Positions 8,347-16,079 of a stretch of DNA of 64,000 nt are shown in pieces. Source of the DNA: Methylobacterium sp. J-076 (GTDB taxonomy: Bacteria; Pseudomonadota; Alphaproteobacteria; Rhizobiales; Beijerinckiaceae); NCBI RefSeq assembly GCF_022829405.1, contig NZ_JAKSXW010000146.1:62001-126000 (forward strand). Reading direction: 5' to 3'. The notes below the pieces were generated by a model. That model was not told the origin of the DNA, did not search any database, and worked only from the letters and a program-made list of their open reading frames with translations. Position numbers and translations under genes: made by a program. Each line of letters opens with the position of its first letter. Within the stretch, counting starts at the first letter, position 1.

Positions 8347-8844
8347 TCACTCCTTCTCGGGGGCGATCTGCTCCAGGCCGCCGATGTGCTTCTGCGCGTA
8401 GAGCTGGAAGCCGACCTGCTTGATGAGTTCGAGCTGCGTCTCAAGGAAGTCGATATGGCCTTCCTCGTCCTCGGCCAGATCCTCGAACAGGCGCTTCGAC
8501 ACCCGGTCGTTGATCGAATCGCAGTACTTGGCGGCTTCGAGGTAGAGGGAGCGCGCCCCGTTCTCGGCGGCGAGGTCGGATTCCAGGATCTCCGGCACGC
8601 TCTGGCCGATCCGCAGCGGGTCGAGCTCCTGCAGGTTCGGGAAGCCCTCCAGGAACAGGATCCGGTCGATGAACCGGTCGGCGTGGTTCATCTCCTCGAT
8701 CGATTCCTTGCGCCAGAACTTGGCCAGCTCGACGTAGCCCCAATCGTTGAGCATGCGGAAATGCAGCCAGTACTGGCTCACCGCGGTCAACTCGCTGCGC
8801 AGGCCGCGATTGAGGTACTCGATGACCTTGGTGTCGCCCTTCAT
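8347..8844 (-). CDS. bfr: Bacterioferritin
   Basis: A 165-residue protein. Ferroxidase ligands E18, E51 and H54 are in their canonical positions (SELTAV and EEMNHAD), with further ligands in LEAAKY and EDEEGH. M52 is the expected axial haem ligand. It assembles as a 24-subunit iron-storage shell. AGGAGA lies eight bases before this ATG; an in-frame GTG six bases upstream overlaps the ribosome site and was rejected. It follows bfd by about 45 bp and is probably co-transcribed with it under iron control. Confidence 0.97.
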   Translation of the reverse strand: MKGDTKVIEYLNRGLRSELTAVSQYWLHFRMLNDWGYVELAKFWRKESIEEMNHADRFIDRILFLEGFPNLQELDPLRIGQSVPEILESDLAAENGARSLYLEAAKYCDSINDRVSKRLFEDLAEDEEGHIDFLETQLELIKQVGFQLYAQKHIGGLEQIAPEKE

Positions 8845-8889
8845 CCTCACACTCTCCTGAAACGAGAACCGGAGGGAGGCTCCGCCCGA

Positions 8890-9165
8890 TCAGGCGCCGA
8901 CCCTCTCCTCCGCTGTCTGGAGCTTCACCAGAGTACAGGCGCTCTTGCAAGCACTCGTGCAGGAATGGACAGGTTCGACGTTGGGAATGTCTTCCCCGAG
9001 GGCGGTCCGCATGATCTCGCGGATGGTGCGGGCGCACCGCCCGCATTTCGGGCTGCAGCCGAGGCATGCGTAGACCTGCGCCGGGGTGCGCGGGCAGGCG
9101 GGTCCGGGGCCGAGGCAGGAGCGTACGGCGCCGTCCGACAAGACATTGCAGGAACAGACGATCAT
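8890..9165 (-). CDS. bfd: Bacterioferritin-associated ferredoxin
   Basis: A 91-residue [2Fe-2S] protein of the Fer2_BFD type. C4 and C6 (VCSC) with C41 and C44 (CGRC) supply the cluster ligands, and an extra CLGC pair lies at 34-37. Bfd passes electrons to bacterioferritin haem to release stored iron. It carries a C-terminal tail of roughly 25 residues with three further cysteines (S-C-T-S-A-C-K-S-A-C), longer than the classic 64-residue form. An Irr-like operator lies just upstream. Confidence 0.93.
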   Translation of the reverse strand: MIVCSCNVLSDGAVRSCLGPGPACPRTPAQVYACLGCSPKCGRCARTIREIMRTALGEDIPNVEPVHSCTSACKSACTLVKLQTAEERVGA

Positions 9166-9198
9166 GCGATCGACAGCATCCTCGTTCCGGGGGCGCTT

Positions 9199-9221
9199 CA
9201 GTTTGGAATTATTTAAAACTG
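9199..9221. promoter_or_regulatory. Candidate iron control element (Irr box) upstream of bfd-bfr
   Basis: The AT-rich 23-bp dyad has CAGTTT and AAACTG ends around a core TTTGGAATTATTTAAA. The core closely matches the alphaproteobacterial ICE/Irr consensus TTTAGAA-N3-TTCTAAA. It sits about 35 bp upstream of the bfd start in otherwise GC-rich DNA. Irr acts on bfr and bfd genes in related bacteria, so iron control of this pair is the natural reading. Confidence 0.65.
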
Positions 9222-9339
9222 CAGCAGTTTCAATCCCTTAGCGCGAGGGGGAGATGACAGCGCGAGGCGGTTCGGTCAAGCGCGGATCGATCACGACCCA
9301 TTGCGCGGGTGGTCGCAGGCCCGGTGTCGGACGGGGCCG

Positions 9340-9957
9340 CTAGCGGGCGAGTTCGCGCAGGCCGAGGCGGATCAGGGTCTTGGCCTCCGCCCCCTCCCCC
9401 GCGCCCTTGAGGGCGACGGCGACGGCGGCCGAGGCCTGCGCCTGCTGGTAGCCGAGGTTGACGAGGGCCGAGATCGCGTCGCTCACCGGCTGGGGCGCCG
9501 AGCCGTCCTCGACGGCCCCCGAGAGGGCGATCAGGGCGGGGTCGATGGGCGCGAAGGCCGGCGCCTTGTCCTTCAGCTCGGCGGTGACCCGGGCCGCGAG
9601 GCGCGGGCCGACGCCGGGGGCCCGGGCGATGGCGCCCTTGTCGCCGGTGGCGATGGCCGTGGCCAGCGCGGGCGGCTCCAGCACCGAGAGCACGCCGAGG
9701 GCGACCTTGGCGCCCACGCCCTGCACGGTCTGGAGCAGGCGGAACCATTCCCGCTCCGCATCCGACCGGAAGCCGTAGAGGCGGATCATGTCCTCGCGGA
9801 CGAAGGTTTCGATGGCCAGGGAGGTCGCCTCCCCGACCGCGGGAAGGCGCTGGAGCGTGCGCGCCGAGCAATGCACCACGTAGCCCACCCCCTGCACGTC
9901 GAGGATCACGAAATCCTCGCCGTAGGAATCGACCACGCCCTTCAGCTTGCCGATCAT
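9340..9957 (-). CDS. ruvA: Holliday junction branch migration complex subunit RuvA
   Basis: A 205-residue protein, exactly the usual length. It starts MIGKLKGVVDS and has the N-terminal OB fold, the tandem helix-hairpin-helix region (LLQTVQGVGAKVAL and RAPGVGPRLAARV), and a C-terminal UBA-like domain (ISALVNLGYQQAQAS) that contacts RuvB. It binds four-way junctions and loads RuvB. The frame is open upstream for 258 bp, but homology begins here. Unusually, neither ruvC nor ruvB flanks it in this window. Confidence 0.96.
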   Translation of the reverse strand: MIGKLKGVVDSYGEDFVILDVQGVGYVVHCSARTLQRLPAVGEATSLAIETFVREDMIRLYGFRSDAEREWFRLLQTVQGVGAKVALGVLSVLEPPALATAIATGDKGAIARAPGVGPRLAARVTAELKDKAPAFAPIDPALIALSGAVEDGSAPQPVSDAISALVNLGYQQAQASAAVAVALKGAGEGAEAKTLIRLGLRELAR

Positions 9958-10108
9958 GCCCTGCCCGCCCGTCCGATCCGGGGGGCTTAGAGCACGCCGG
10001 GCCAAAGGGGAACGTGCCGGCCGGGATCGGGCCCCGGATCCCCGCGAACCTTGAGGTTGGGCCGGCTTCGTGGAATGAGCCGGAACCGACCCGCCCGACC
10101 GACGATCC

Positions 10109-10729
10109 ATGATGCGCACCACCGCCCTCGCCCTCGCGGCCCTGCTCCTCAACGCGACCGCCGGTTTCGCGCAGGAGAAGCCCGCCGACCCGACGCAGGA
10201 CCCGACCCAGGTCAAGGCCGGGCGCTACATGCTCGACTCCGACCATGGGAAGATCACGTGGTCGGTCGGCCACCTCGGCTACTCGACCTATTACGGTCAG
10301 TTCACGGGCGTGACCGCCACGCTGGACCTCGACCCGAAGGCGCCCACCAAGAGCCACCTCTCCGTGAGCGTGCCCCTGTCCGGGGCCGTGGCCGGGAACG
10401 CCCGCCTGGAGCAGCAGCTCGCCGGGCCGGACTTCTTCGATGCCGGGAAATTCCCCACCGCCACCTTCACCGCCACCGGCGTCGAGCAGACCAGCCCGAC
10501 CACCGCCCGGATCACCGGGGACCTGACCCTGCGCGGCGTGACCAAGCCGGTCTCGGTGGATGCGACGTTCAATCAGGCGGGCACGAACCCGATCGACCGG
10601 CGCTATACGGTGGGCTTCGACGGGCGGGCGGTGGTCAAGCGCTCCGATTTCGGGGTCAGCGCCTACCTCCCCCTGCTCGGTGACGAGGTGTCCCTGCGCA
10701 TCGAGGGCGAGTTCAAGGAATCCCCATGA
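10109..10729 (+). CDS. yceI: YceI family periplasmic protein
   Basis: A 206-residue protein with a signal peptide ending near GFAQ (about residue 22). The mature part has YceI hallmarks: YMLDSDHGKITWSVGHLG, DL-x-P-x-APTKS, PTATF and ITGDLTLRGVTKPV. This lipocalin-like fold binds isoprenoid lipids such as polyprenyl chains in the periplasm. It overlaps the next gene by ATGA, and the two are probably one transcript. Confidence 0.92.
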   Translation: MMRTTALALAALLLNATAGFAQEKPADPTQDPTQVKAGRYMLDSDHGKITWSVGHLGYSTYYGQFTGVTATLDLDPKAPTKSHLSVSVPLSGAVAGNARLEQQLAGPDFFDAGKFPTATFTATGVEQTSPTTARITGDLTLRGVTKPVSVDATFNQAGTNPIDRRYTVGFDGRAVVKRSDFGVSAYLPLLGDEVSLRIEGEFKESP

Positions 10730-11142
10730 CGTCCCGGCCCGGCATGGCGACGGCAAGGCGGGCGCTCCTCCCGACGATTCTCGTCCTCGTCGGGATGGGC
10801 GGCGGCTCCGCCCTCGCGGCGGGGAAGCCCGCGCCGCCCGCGCCCGTGCCCGCCCCGGCCAACCCCGCCGCCCTCGACGCCTATGCCGAGGCGGCGGCGA
10901 CGACGATCCTCGCCGAGCAGAACTGTCCCGGCACGCATCTCCGGGCGGGACGGCTCACCACCCTGCGGCTCGCCGCCAAAGTCGGTTCGGCCCAGGAGGG
11001 CGCCCTGGAGGCGAAGCTGCGCAGCCGCGCCGCCGAACTGCGCCAGCGCCTCTCGGCGGACGGCCAGGCGACCTGGTGCGATGCGGCCTTCGACGCCTTC
11101 GGCCCGCAGGGCACCATCGCCAGGGATGTGCTCACCCGCTGA
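10726..11142 (+). CDS. Small exported protein of unknown function
   Basis: A 138-residue protein with a signal peptide (cleavage near ALAA-G, about residue 32), then a Pro/Ala-rich linker and a helical region. Two cysteines (EQNCPG and ATWCDAA) could form a disulfide in the periplasm. The ATGA overlap with yceI indicates coupled translation, so it may work with the YceI protein. No family recognised. Confidence 0.75.
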   Translation: MTSRPGMATARRALLPTILVLVGMGGGSALAAGKPAPPAPVPAPANPAALDAYAEAAATTILAEQNCPGTHLRAGRLTTLRLAAKVGSAQEGALEAKLRSRAAELRQRLSADGQATWCDAAFDAFGPQGTIARDVLTR

Positions 11143-11150
11143 GCCCGGCG

Positions 11151-11179
11151 TTGACAGGCCCCCCGTCCGCGCCCTAGAC
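11151..11179 (+). promoter_or_regulatory. Predicted sigma-70 promoter for rplU-rpmA
   Basis: A perfect -35 TTGACA at 11151-11156 is followed after 17 bp by CTAGAC at 11174-11179, an acceptable alphaproteobacterial -10. This would give a leader of about 130 nt before rplU. The leader contains a short dyad TTGGCC/GGCCAA at 11226-11246. It lies just after the upstream gene's stop codon, in the only gap before the ribosomal genes. Confidence 0.6.
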
Positions 11180-11317
11180 ACCCGGACGACGCGCGGCCTG
11201 ATCGCAGGATTCGCGCGTTTTCGCGTTGGCCGGCACGACTGGCCAATGACTCAAACAAGAAGCCGGTCCAGGGTCGCCGCGAGGCTCCCGGAGGCCGTTC
11301 AAGAGCACGAGAGAACG

Positions 11318-11632
11318 ATGTTCGCAGTCATCAAGACGGGCGGTAAGCAGTACCGCGTCGCCGCCAACGACACTATCACGATCGCCACCCTCCCGGGTGA
11401 GGCCGGCGAGGCCGTGACCTTCGGTGAGGTCCTCCTGTTCGCCGACGGCGAGGGCGCCACCCAGGTCGGCGCGCCGACCCTGTCGGGCATCAGCGTCACG
11501 GGCGAGATCGTCGCCCACGGCCGGGACAAGAAGGTCATCGCCTTCAAGAAGCGCCGCCGCCAGAACTCGCGCCGCAAGCGCGGCCACCGTCAGCACCACA
11601 CGGTGGTGCGCATCACCGGCATCTCCGCGTGA
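11318..11632 (+). CDS. rplU: 50S ribosomal protein L21
   Basis: A 104-residue protein opening MFAVIKTGGKQYRV, the universal L21 start, and ending in the basic FKKRRRQNSRRKRGHRQ segment that binds 23S rRNA. The frame is open further upstream but homology starts at this ATG. It is the first gene of the conserved rplU-rpmA-(GNAT)-obgE run of alphaproteobacteria. Confidence 0.98.
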   Translation: MFAVIKTGGKQYRVAANDTITIATLPGEAGEAVTFGEVLLFADGEGATQVGAPTLSGISVTGEIVAHGRDKKVIAFKKRRRQNSRRKRGHRQHHTVVRITGISA

Positions 11633-11698
11633 TCGAGCGCGGGCTCGCCTGAGCCTGCGATCCGCGCGATTTAACCCACCAGATTCGGAGTTCGAGAG

Positions 11699-11965
11699 AT
11701 GGCACACAAGAAGGCAGGCGGCTCCTCCCGCAACGGCCGCGATTCGGCCGGCCGGCGCCTCGGCGTCAAGAAGTTCGGCTCGGAAGCCGTGATTCCGGGC
11801 AACATCATCGTGCGTCAGCGCGGCACCCAGTGGCATCCCGGCGCCAACGTCGGCATGGGCAAGGATCACACCCTGTTCGCGCTGAAACCCGGCACCGTGC
11901 AGTTCGAGACGCGCCGCGGGCGCGCCTTCGTAGCCGTGGTGCCGCTGGCCGAGGCCGCGGAGTAA
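11699..11965 (+). CDS. rpmA: 50S ribosomal protein L27
   Basis: An 88-residue protein with the standard MAHKKAGGSSRNGRDS start, whose N-terminus reaches the peptidyl transferase centre. It has no Firmicutes-type cleavable extension. It lies 66 bp after rplU, so the pair is one transcript, closed by the hairpin at 12069. Confidence 0.98.
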   Translation: MAHKKAGGSSRNGRDSAGRRLGVKKFGSEAVIPGNIIVRQRGTQWHPGANVGMGKDHTLFALKPGTVQFETRRGRAFVAVVPLAEAAE

Positions 11966-12068
11966 CAGGCGGGCGCCCGAAAGGCGAAGCGAGCGTCCCG
12001 CGACGGTGTCCCACACCGGACCGGAGAACGTGAGCCGCCCCTGATCGGGTCTGGTCTGACGGAACGCC

Positions 12069-12094
12069 GGGGAGGATGGGACACCATCCTCCCC
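12069..12094 (+). terminator. Stem-loop terminator after rpmA
   Basis: A perfect 11-bp stem GGGGAGGATGG / CCATCCTCCCC with a four-base GACA loop lies about 100 bp past the rpmA stop. It is followed by a weakly T-rich TTCGTCGTCT rather than a clean T-run, so intrinsic termination may be partial. Confidence 0.6.
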
Positions 12095-12148
12095 TTCGTC
12101 GTCTCTGGGCGCCGCATCCCCGAGGGGAGCGCCGCCGGTGAGGGCGCC

Positions 12149-12754
12149 ATGTTCCCAGACCTGTTCCGTGACGACGTCTTCCGGATCGAGACGCGCCGCC
12201 TGTGGCTGCGCTGGCCGACCGCGTGCGACGCCGACTCCCTCCAGAGCCTCGCCGGCGACGAGGCCGTGGCCGAGACGACGGCGCGCATCCCCCATCCCCT
12301 CGACCGGGCTGCGGTGGACGCGTTCGTCGTGGCGAGCCGGGCGGCCAACCTCGCCGGCACGGGCTTGACCCTCGCCCTCTGCGAGCGGTCCCGGCCCGGC
12401 CGGGCCATCGGGATGATCGAGATCGCCCGCGGGGCCGATTCCGCCGTGGCGCAACTCGGCTACTGGCTCGGCCGCCCGTACTGGGGCGCCGGGCTGATGA
12501 CCGAGGCGGCGGATGCCCTGGTCCATGCGTGGTTCGCCTGGACCCCGGCGACGCGGCTCGACGCCTCGGCGCGGGTCGCCAACCCCGCCTCCCGGCGGGT
12601 GCTGGAGAAGGCGGGCTTCGTCCGGACCGGTCGGGGGCCCGCGGGTGTTCCGGCCCGGGGCGGCGCGGGCGAGGCCGACCGGTTCCGGCTGGAGCGGGGA
12701 CGCTGGCTCGCCCGGGCGGATGCCGGGCAATGCGCGCTCGCCGCAGCGGAATGA
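12149..12754 (+). CDS. GNAT family N-acetyltransferase (RimJ/RimL type)
   Basis: A 201-residue protein. The N-terminal ETRRLWLRWP is the RimJ-like opening strand, GYWLGRPYWGAGLMTEA holds the acetyl-CoA pyrophosphate loop (R/Q-x-x-G-x-G/A variant), and NPASRRVLEKAGF is the classic C-terminal motif. Genes of this type commonly sit between rpmA and obgE in Hyphomicrobiales, suggesting a ribosome-related or small-amine substrate, but the target is unknown. Confidence 0.88.
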   Translation: MFPDLFRDDVFRIETRRLWLRWPTACDADSLQSLAGDEAVAETTARIPHPLDRAAVDAFVVASRAANLAGTGLTLALCERSRPGRAIGMIEIARGADSAVAQLGYWLGRPYWGAGLMTEAADALVHAWFAWTPATRLDASARVANPASRRVLEKAGFVRTGRGPAGVPARGGAGEADRFRLERGRWLARADAGQCALAAAE

Positions 12755-12760
12755 GGTATA

Positions 12761-12787
12761 ACCGGCCGGGGATGCGCCCCGGCCGGT
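12761..12787 (+). terminator. GC-rich stem-loop after the GNAT gene
   Basis: A perfect 11-bp stem ACCGGCCGGGG / CCCCGGCCGGT with loop ATGCG begins seven bases after the stop codon. No T-run follows, so it may slow or stabilise the 3' end rather than act as a full terminator. A second, shorter dyad GGCCGGGC/GCCCGGCC lies at 12925-12946 in front of obgE. Confidence 0.5.
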
Positions 12788-12966
12788 GCGCCGACCCGGT
12801 CATCGCGCGCGCCGCGAAGCGACCGCGGGAGCGGGACGTCGGCGGGGCGTGACACCATGGGATCGCCCCGCTCCGCCCGCGGCGGCGGTGCGTCCAGTGG
12901 CCCGTGCGACCGCACGATCATTCCGGCCGGGCGGCCATGCCCGGCCATCGACAACGAGACGGTGCC

Positions 12967-13995
12967 GTGAAGTTCCTCGACGAAGCCAAGGTCTACATCC
13001 GCTCCGGCGACGGCGGCCCGGGCTGCGTGTCGTTCCGGCGCGAGAAGTTCATCGAGTTCGGCGGCCCGAACGGCGGCGACGGCGGCCGGGGCGGCGACGT
13101 CTGGATCGAGTGCGTCGAGGGCCTGAACACCCTGATCGACTACCGCTACCAGCAGCACTTCAAGGCCAAGAAGGGCGAGCACGGCATGGGCTCGAACTGC
13201 CACGGGGCGACCGGGGCCGACGCCGTGCTGAAGGTGCCGGCGGGCACGCAGGTCTTCGCCGAGGACGGCGACACCCTGATCGCCGACATGACCGAGGTCG
13301 GCCAGCGGGTGCGCCTCGCCAAGGGCGGGAACGGCGGCTTCGGCAACGCTTACTTCACCACCTCCACCAACCGCGCGCCGAAACACGCCAATCCCGGCCT
13401 GGAAGGCCAGGAGATGTGGATCTGGCTGCGCCTCAAGCTCATCGCCGACGCCGGCCTCGTGGGCCTGCCGAACGCCGGCAAGTCGACCTTCCTGGCGAGC
13501 GTCACCGCGGCCAAGCCCAAGATCGCCGACTACCCGTTCACGACGCTGCATCCCGGCCTCGGCGTGGTCCGCAACGACCAGCGCGAGTTCGTCCTCGCCG
13601 ACATCCCCGGCCTGATCGAGGGCGCCCACGAGGGCGTCGGCCTCGGCGACCGTTTCCTCGCCCATGTGGAGCGCTGTCGGGTGCTCCTGCACCTCGTGGA
13701 CGGCACCAGCGAGCACGCAGGCAAGGCCTACAAGCTGGTGCGCGGCGAGATCGAGGCCTACGGGCAAGGCCTCGCCGACAAGCCCGAGATCGTCGCCCTG
13801 TCGAAGGCCGACGCCCTCGATCCGGAGACCCTCAAGAGCCAGACCGCGAAGCTGAAGCGCGCGGCGGGCAAGGCGCCGCTGGTGCTGTCCTCGGCGAGCC
13901 GCAAGGGCGTGGCGGAGGCGCTGCGCGCCCTTCAGGAGGCCATCGAGACCGGCCGCGCGGAGGATGCGCCTGCGGTGGCGGAATGGCAGCCGTGA
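12967..13995 (+). CDS. obgE: GTPase ObgE/CgtA
   Basis: A 342-residue protein. Residues 1-158 form the glycine-rich Obg fold (GGPNGGDGGRGGD), followed by the GTPase domain with P-loop GLPNAGKSTF, switch region DIPGLIEGAHEG and SKAD (NKxD variant). It couples ribosome assembly to growth and stress signalling. The GTG start was chosen because Obg proteins begin MKFLDEAK; GAGACGG precedes it. It is followed by a toxin-antitoxin pair rather than directly by proB. Confidence 0.97.
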   Translation: MKFLDEAKVYIRSGDGGPGCVSFRREKFIEFGGPNGGDGGRGGDVWIECVEGLNTLIDYRYQQHFKAKKGEHGMGSNCHGATGADAVLKVPAGTQVFAEDGDTLIADMTEVGQRVRLAKGGNGGFGNAYFTTSTNRAPKHANPGLEGQEMWIWLRLKLIADAGLVGLPNAGKSTFLASVTAAKPKIADYPFTTLHPGLGVVRNDQREFVLADIPGLIEGAHEGVGLGDRFLAHVERCRVLLHLVDGTSEHAGKAYKLVRGEIEAYGQGLADKPEIVALSKADALDPETLKSQTAKLKRAAGKAPLVLSSASRKGVAEALRALQEAIETGRAEDAPAVAEWQP

Positions 13996-14055
13996 GTGAC
14001 AACGGAGACAGAATAGGATAACTTTCGCCGCAATGAGTCGGGGGATGAGGGGGCG

Positions 14056-14364
14056 ATGATCGAATCTTTGATCGTGGAGCGCGACGACGCCCTCGCCCTG
14101 GCCCGCGAGTTGGCGGATCGCCGTGGAACCTCCGTGGATGACGCGGTGGTCGAGGCTCTGCGCGGCACCCTCGCCCGGACCGAGCCGCCCGCACGGGCGG
14201 CGCCGCAACCGGTACGCTTGCTGTCCTACGAGGAGTTGAACCCGGAGCAGCAGGCCAGCTACGACCGATTGAAGGCGCTCGTCGAGGAATACGCCCCCTA
14301 CCGGGTGCCGGGCGCGACGTCGGATCATCGCGATATGTACGACGATTACGGTTTGCCGATTTAG
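14056..14364 (+). CDS. vapB: Type II antitoxin, VapB family
   Basis: A 102-residue protein. The N-terminal segment (LIVERDDALALARELADRRG with SVDDAVVEAL) is a ribbon-helix-helix-like DNA-binding arm of the PSK/Rv0623 VapB type. The acidic C-terminus with several tyrosines (APYRVPGATSDHRDMYDDYG) would wrap the toxin. AGGGGG lies just before the ATG. It precedes vapC by nine bases, the classic antitoxin-toxin order, and probably autoregulates the pair. Confidence 0.85.
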   Translation: MIESLIVERDDALALARELADRRGTSVDDAVVEALRGTLARTEPPARAAPQPVRLLSYEELNPEQQASYDRLKALVEEYAPYRVPGATSDHRDMYDDYGLPI

Positions 14365-14373
14365 CGATCCGCG

Positions 14374-14778
14374 ATGATCGCTCTCGATTCCTCGGCGATT
14401 GTCGCGATCCTGCTCGGAGAGCCCGAGGCCTCGGCGTTCCGGGGGATCGTCGCACAGGGGCGCTGTCTCATCGGCGCGCCGACGCTCTGCGAAGCCAGGA
14501 TGGCCCTAAATCGCCGACTGCGGAATCGCGCTGCGCAGGCTCTGGAGCGAATCGTGGCTGACGGTCACATCGAGGTCGTCTCCTTCGACGAAACCATGTC
14601 CGCCATCGGCATCGACGCCTTCAACCGCTACGGCAAAGGCCGCGGGCACCCGGCTCAGCTGAACTTCGGCGATTGCCTGTCCTACGCCGTCGCCAAGAGC
14701 CGCGGCCTGCCGCTGCTGTTCAAGGGCAACGACTTCGGCCGGACCGATCTCGTGCCGGCCTACGCGCCGACGGCGTGA
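14374..14778 (+). CDS. vapC: PIN-domain ribonuclease toxin VapC
   Basis: A 134-residue PIN protein. The acidic catalytic residues are visible: D5 in ALDSSAIVAIL, E in APTLCEARMAL, D in LNFGDCLSYAVA, and the final acidic site in LLFKGNDFGRTD. VapC toxins cleave tRNA or rRNA when freed from VapB. The pair interrupts the obgE-proB neighbourhood, suggesting insertion by horizontal transfer, although base composition is not strikingly different. Confidence 0.9.
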   Translation: MIALDSSAIVAILLGEPEASAFRGIVAQGRCLIGAPTLCEARMALNRRLRNRAAQALERIVADGHIEVVSFDETMSAIGIDAFNRYGKGRGHPAQLNFGDCLSYAVAKSRGLPLLFKGNDFGRTDLVPAYAPTA

Positions 14779-14884
14779 GCGGGGGCCGCGTGCCCCGCAC
14801 GTCGGCCGGTCCATGTGGCGGCTCGGCTGTTCAAACGTGGCGTCTTCCGCCAAAGCTCGCTTGCGATCCTGCCAGGCGAGACCC

Positions 14885-16000
14885 ATGATCCCCGCCCTCG
14901 ACACCTTCCGCCGCGTCGTCATCAAGGTCGGCTCCGCCCTGCTGGTGGACCGCGTCCGCGGCCGCCTGCGCCATGCGTGGCTGGCGGCGCTCGCTGAGGA
15001 CATCGCCGACCTCCATGCCCGCGGCGTCGACGTGCTGGTCGTCTCCTCGGGGAGCATCGCCCTGGGGCGCACGGTGCTCGGCCTGCCGCCGGGGGCGCTG
15101 CGGCTGGAGGAGAGCCAGGGGGCGGCCTCGGTGGGGCAGATCGCCCTGGCGCGCCACTGGGCCGAGGCGCTGGGCCACCACGGCATCGTGGCGGGCCAGA
15201 TCCTCGTGACCCCGCAGGACACGGAGGAGCGCCGCCGCTACCTCAACGCCCGCTCGACGGTGCAGAAGCTGCTCGAACTGCGGGCGGTGCCGGTCGTCAA
15301 CGAGAACGACACGGTGGCCACCGCCGAGATCCGCTACGGCGACAACGACCGGCTGGCCGCCCGGGTCGCGACGATGATCGACGCCGACGTGCTGGTGCTG
15401 TTCTCCGACATCGACGGGCTCTACACCGCGCCGCCGAACACCGACCCCGACGCCCGCCACCTGCCGGTGGTGGAGCGGATCACCCCCGAGATCGAGGCGA
15501 TGGCCGGCGGGCCCGCCTCGGAGCTGTCCCGGGGCGGCATGCGGACCAAGGTGGAGGCCGCCAAGATCGCGGTGGCGGGCGGGACGCACCTCGTCATCGC
15601 CGACGGCCGGGCCAAGAACCCCCTGAAGGCGGTGCAGGACGGGGCGCGCTGCACGTGGTTCCTGTCGGGCTCGACGCCCACCGCGGCGCGCAAGACCTGG
15701 ATCGCCGGCTCTCTGGAGCCCCGGGGCGGCCTGACCATCGATGCCGGCGCCGCCACCGCGCTGGCCGGGGGGGCGAGCCTGCTGCCGGTGGGGGTGCGCA
15801 GCGTGGAGGGCAACTTCTCCCGCGGCGACGCGGTCCTGATCCGCGACGCCGAGGGCCGGGCCATCGGCCGCGGCCTCGTGGGCTACGACAGCGCCGAGGC
15901 CGCGCTGATCATCGGCCACCCGAGCGCGCGGATCGCGGAGCTGCTGAACTATCCGGGCCGGGCCTGGATGGTCCACCGGGACGACCTCGCCCTGTTCTAG
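14885..16000 (+). CDS. proB: Glutamate 5-kinase
   Basis: A 371-residue protein: amino-acid kinase domain (VVIKVGSALLV, VSSGSIALGR, NENDTVAT, FSDIDGLYTAPP, GGMRTKVEAAKIA), then a C-terminal PUA domain from about residue 280. It phosphorylates glutamate, the first step of proline synthesis, and is feedback-inhibited by proline in characterised homologues. The ATG was chosen where homology starts; the frame is open 72 bp further upstream. proA follows after 80 bp. Confidence 0.97.
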   Translation: MIPALDTFRRVVIKVGSALLVDRVRGRLRHAWLAALAEDIADLHARGVDVLVVSSGSIALGRTVLGLPPGALRLEESQGAASVGQIALARHWAEALGHHGIVAGQILVTPQDTEERRRYLNARSTVQKLLELRAVPVVNENDTVATAEIRYGDNDRLAARVATMIDADVLVLFSDIDGLYTAPPNTDPDARHLPVVERITPEIEAMAGGPASELSRGGMRTKVEAAKIAVAGGTHLVIADGRAKNPLKAVQDGARCTWFLSGSTPTAARKTWIAGSLEPRGGLTIDAGAATALAGGASLLPVGVRSVEGNFSRGDAVLIRDAEGRAIGRGLVGYDSAEAALIIGHPSARIAELLNYPGRAWMVHRDDLALF

Positions 16001-16079
16001 CGCCGGGCCGGCCTTGTCGGGTCTCGGCGCGATGTGCGAAGACGGCGGACCCCTCCGCCATGCCTGCCCGAGGTCCGCC

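Noticed and set aside
14374..14778. vapC as a mobile-element remnant
   Set aside because: No inverted repeats, transposase or target duplication at either side; the pair looks intact.
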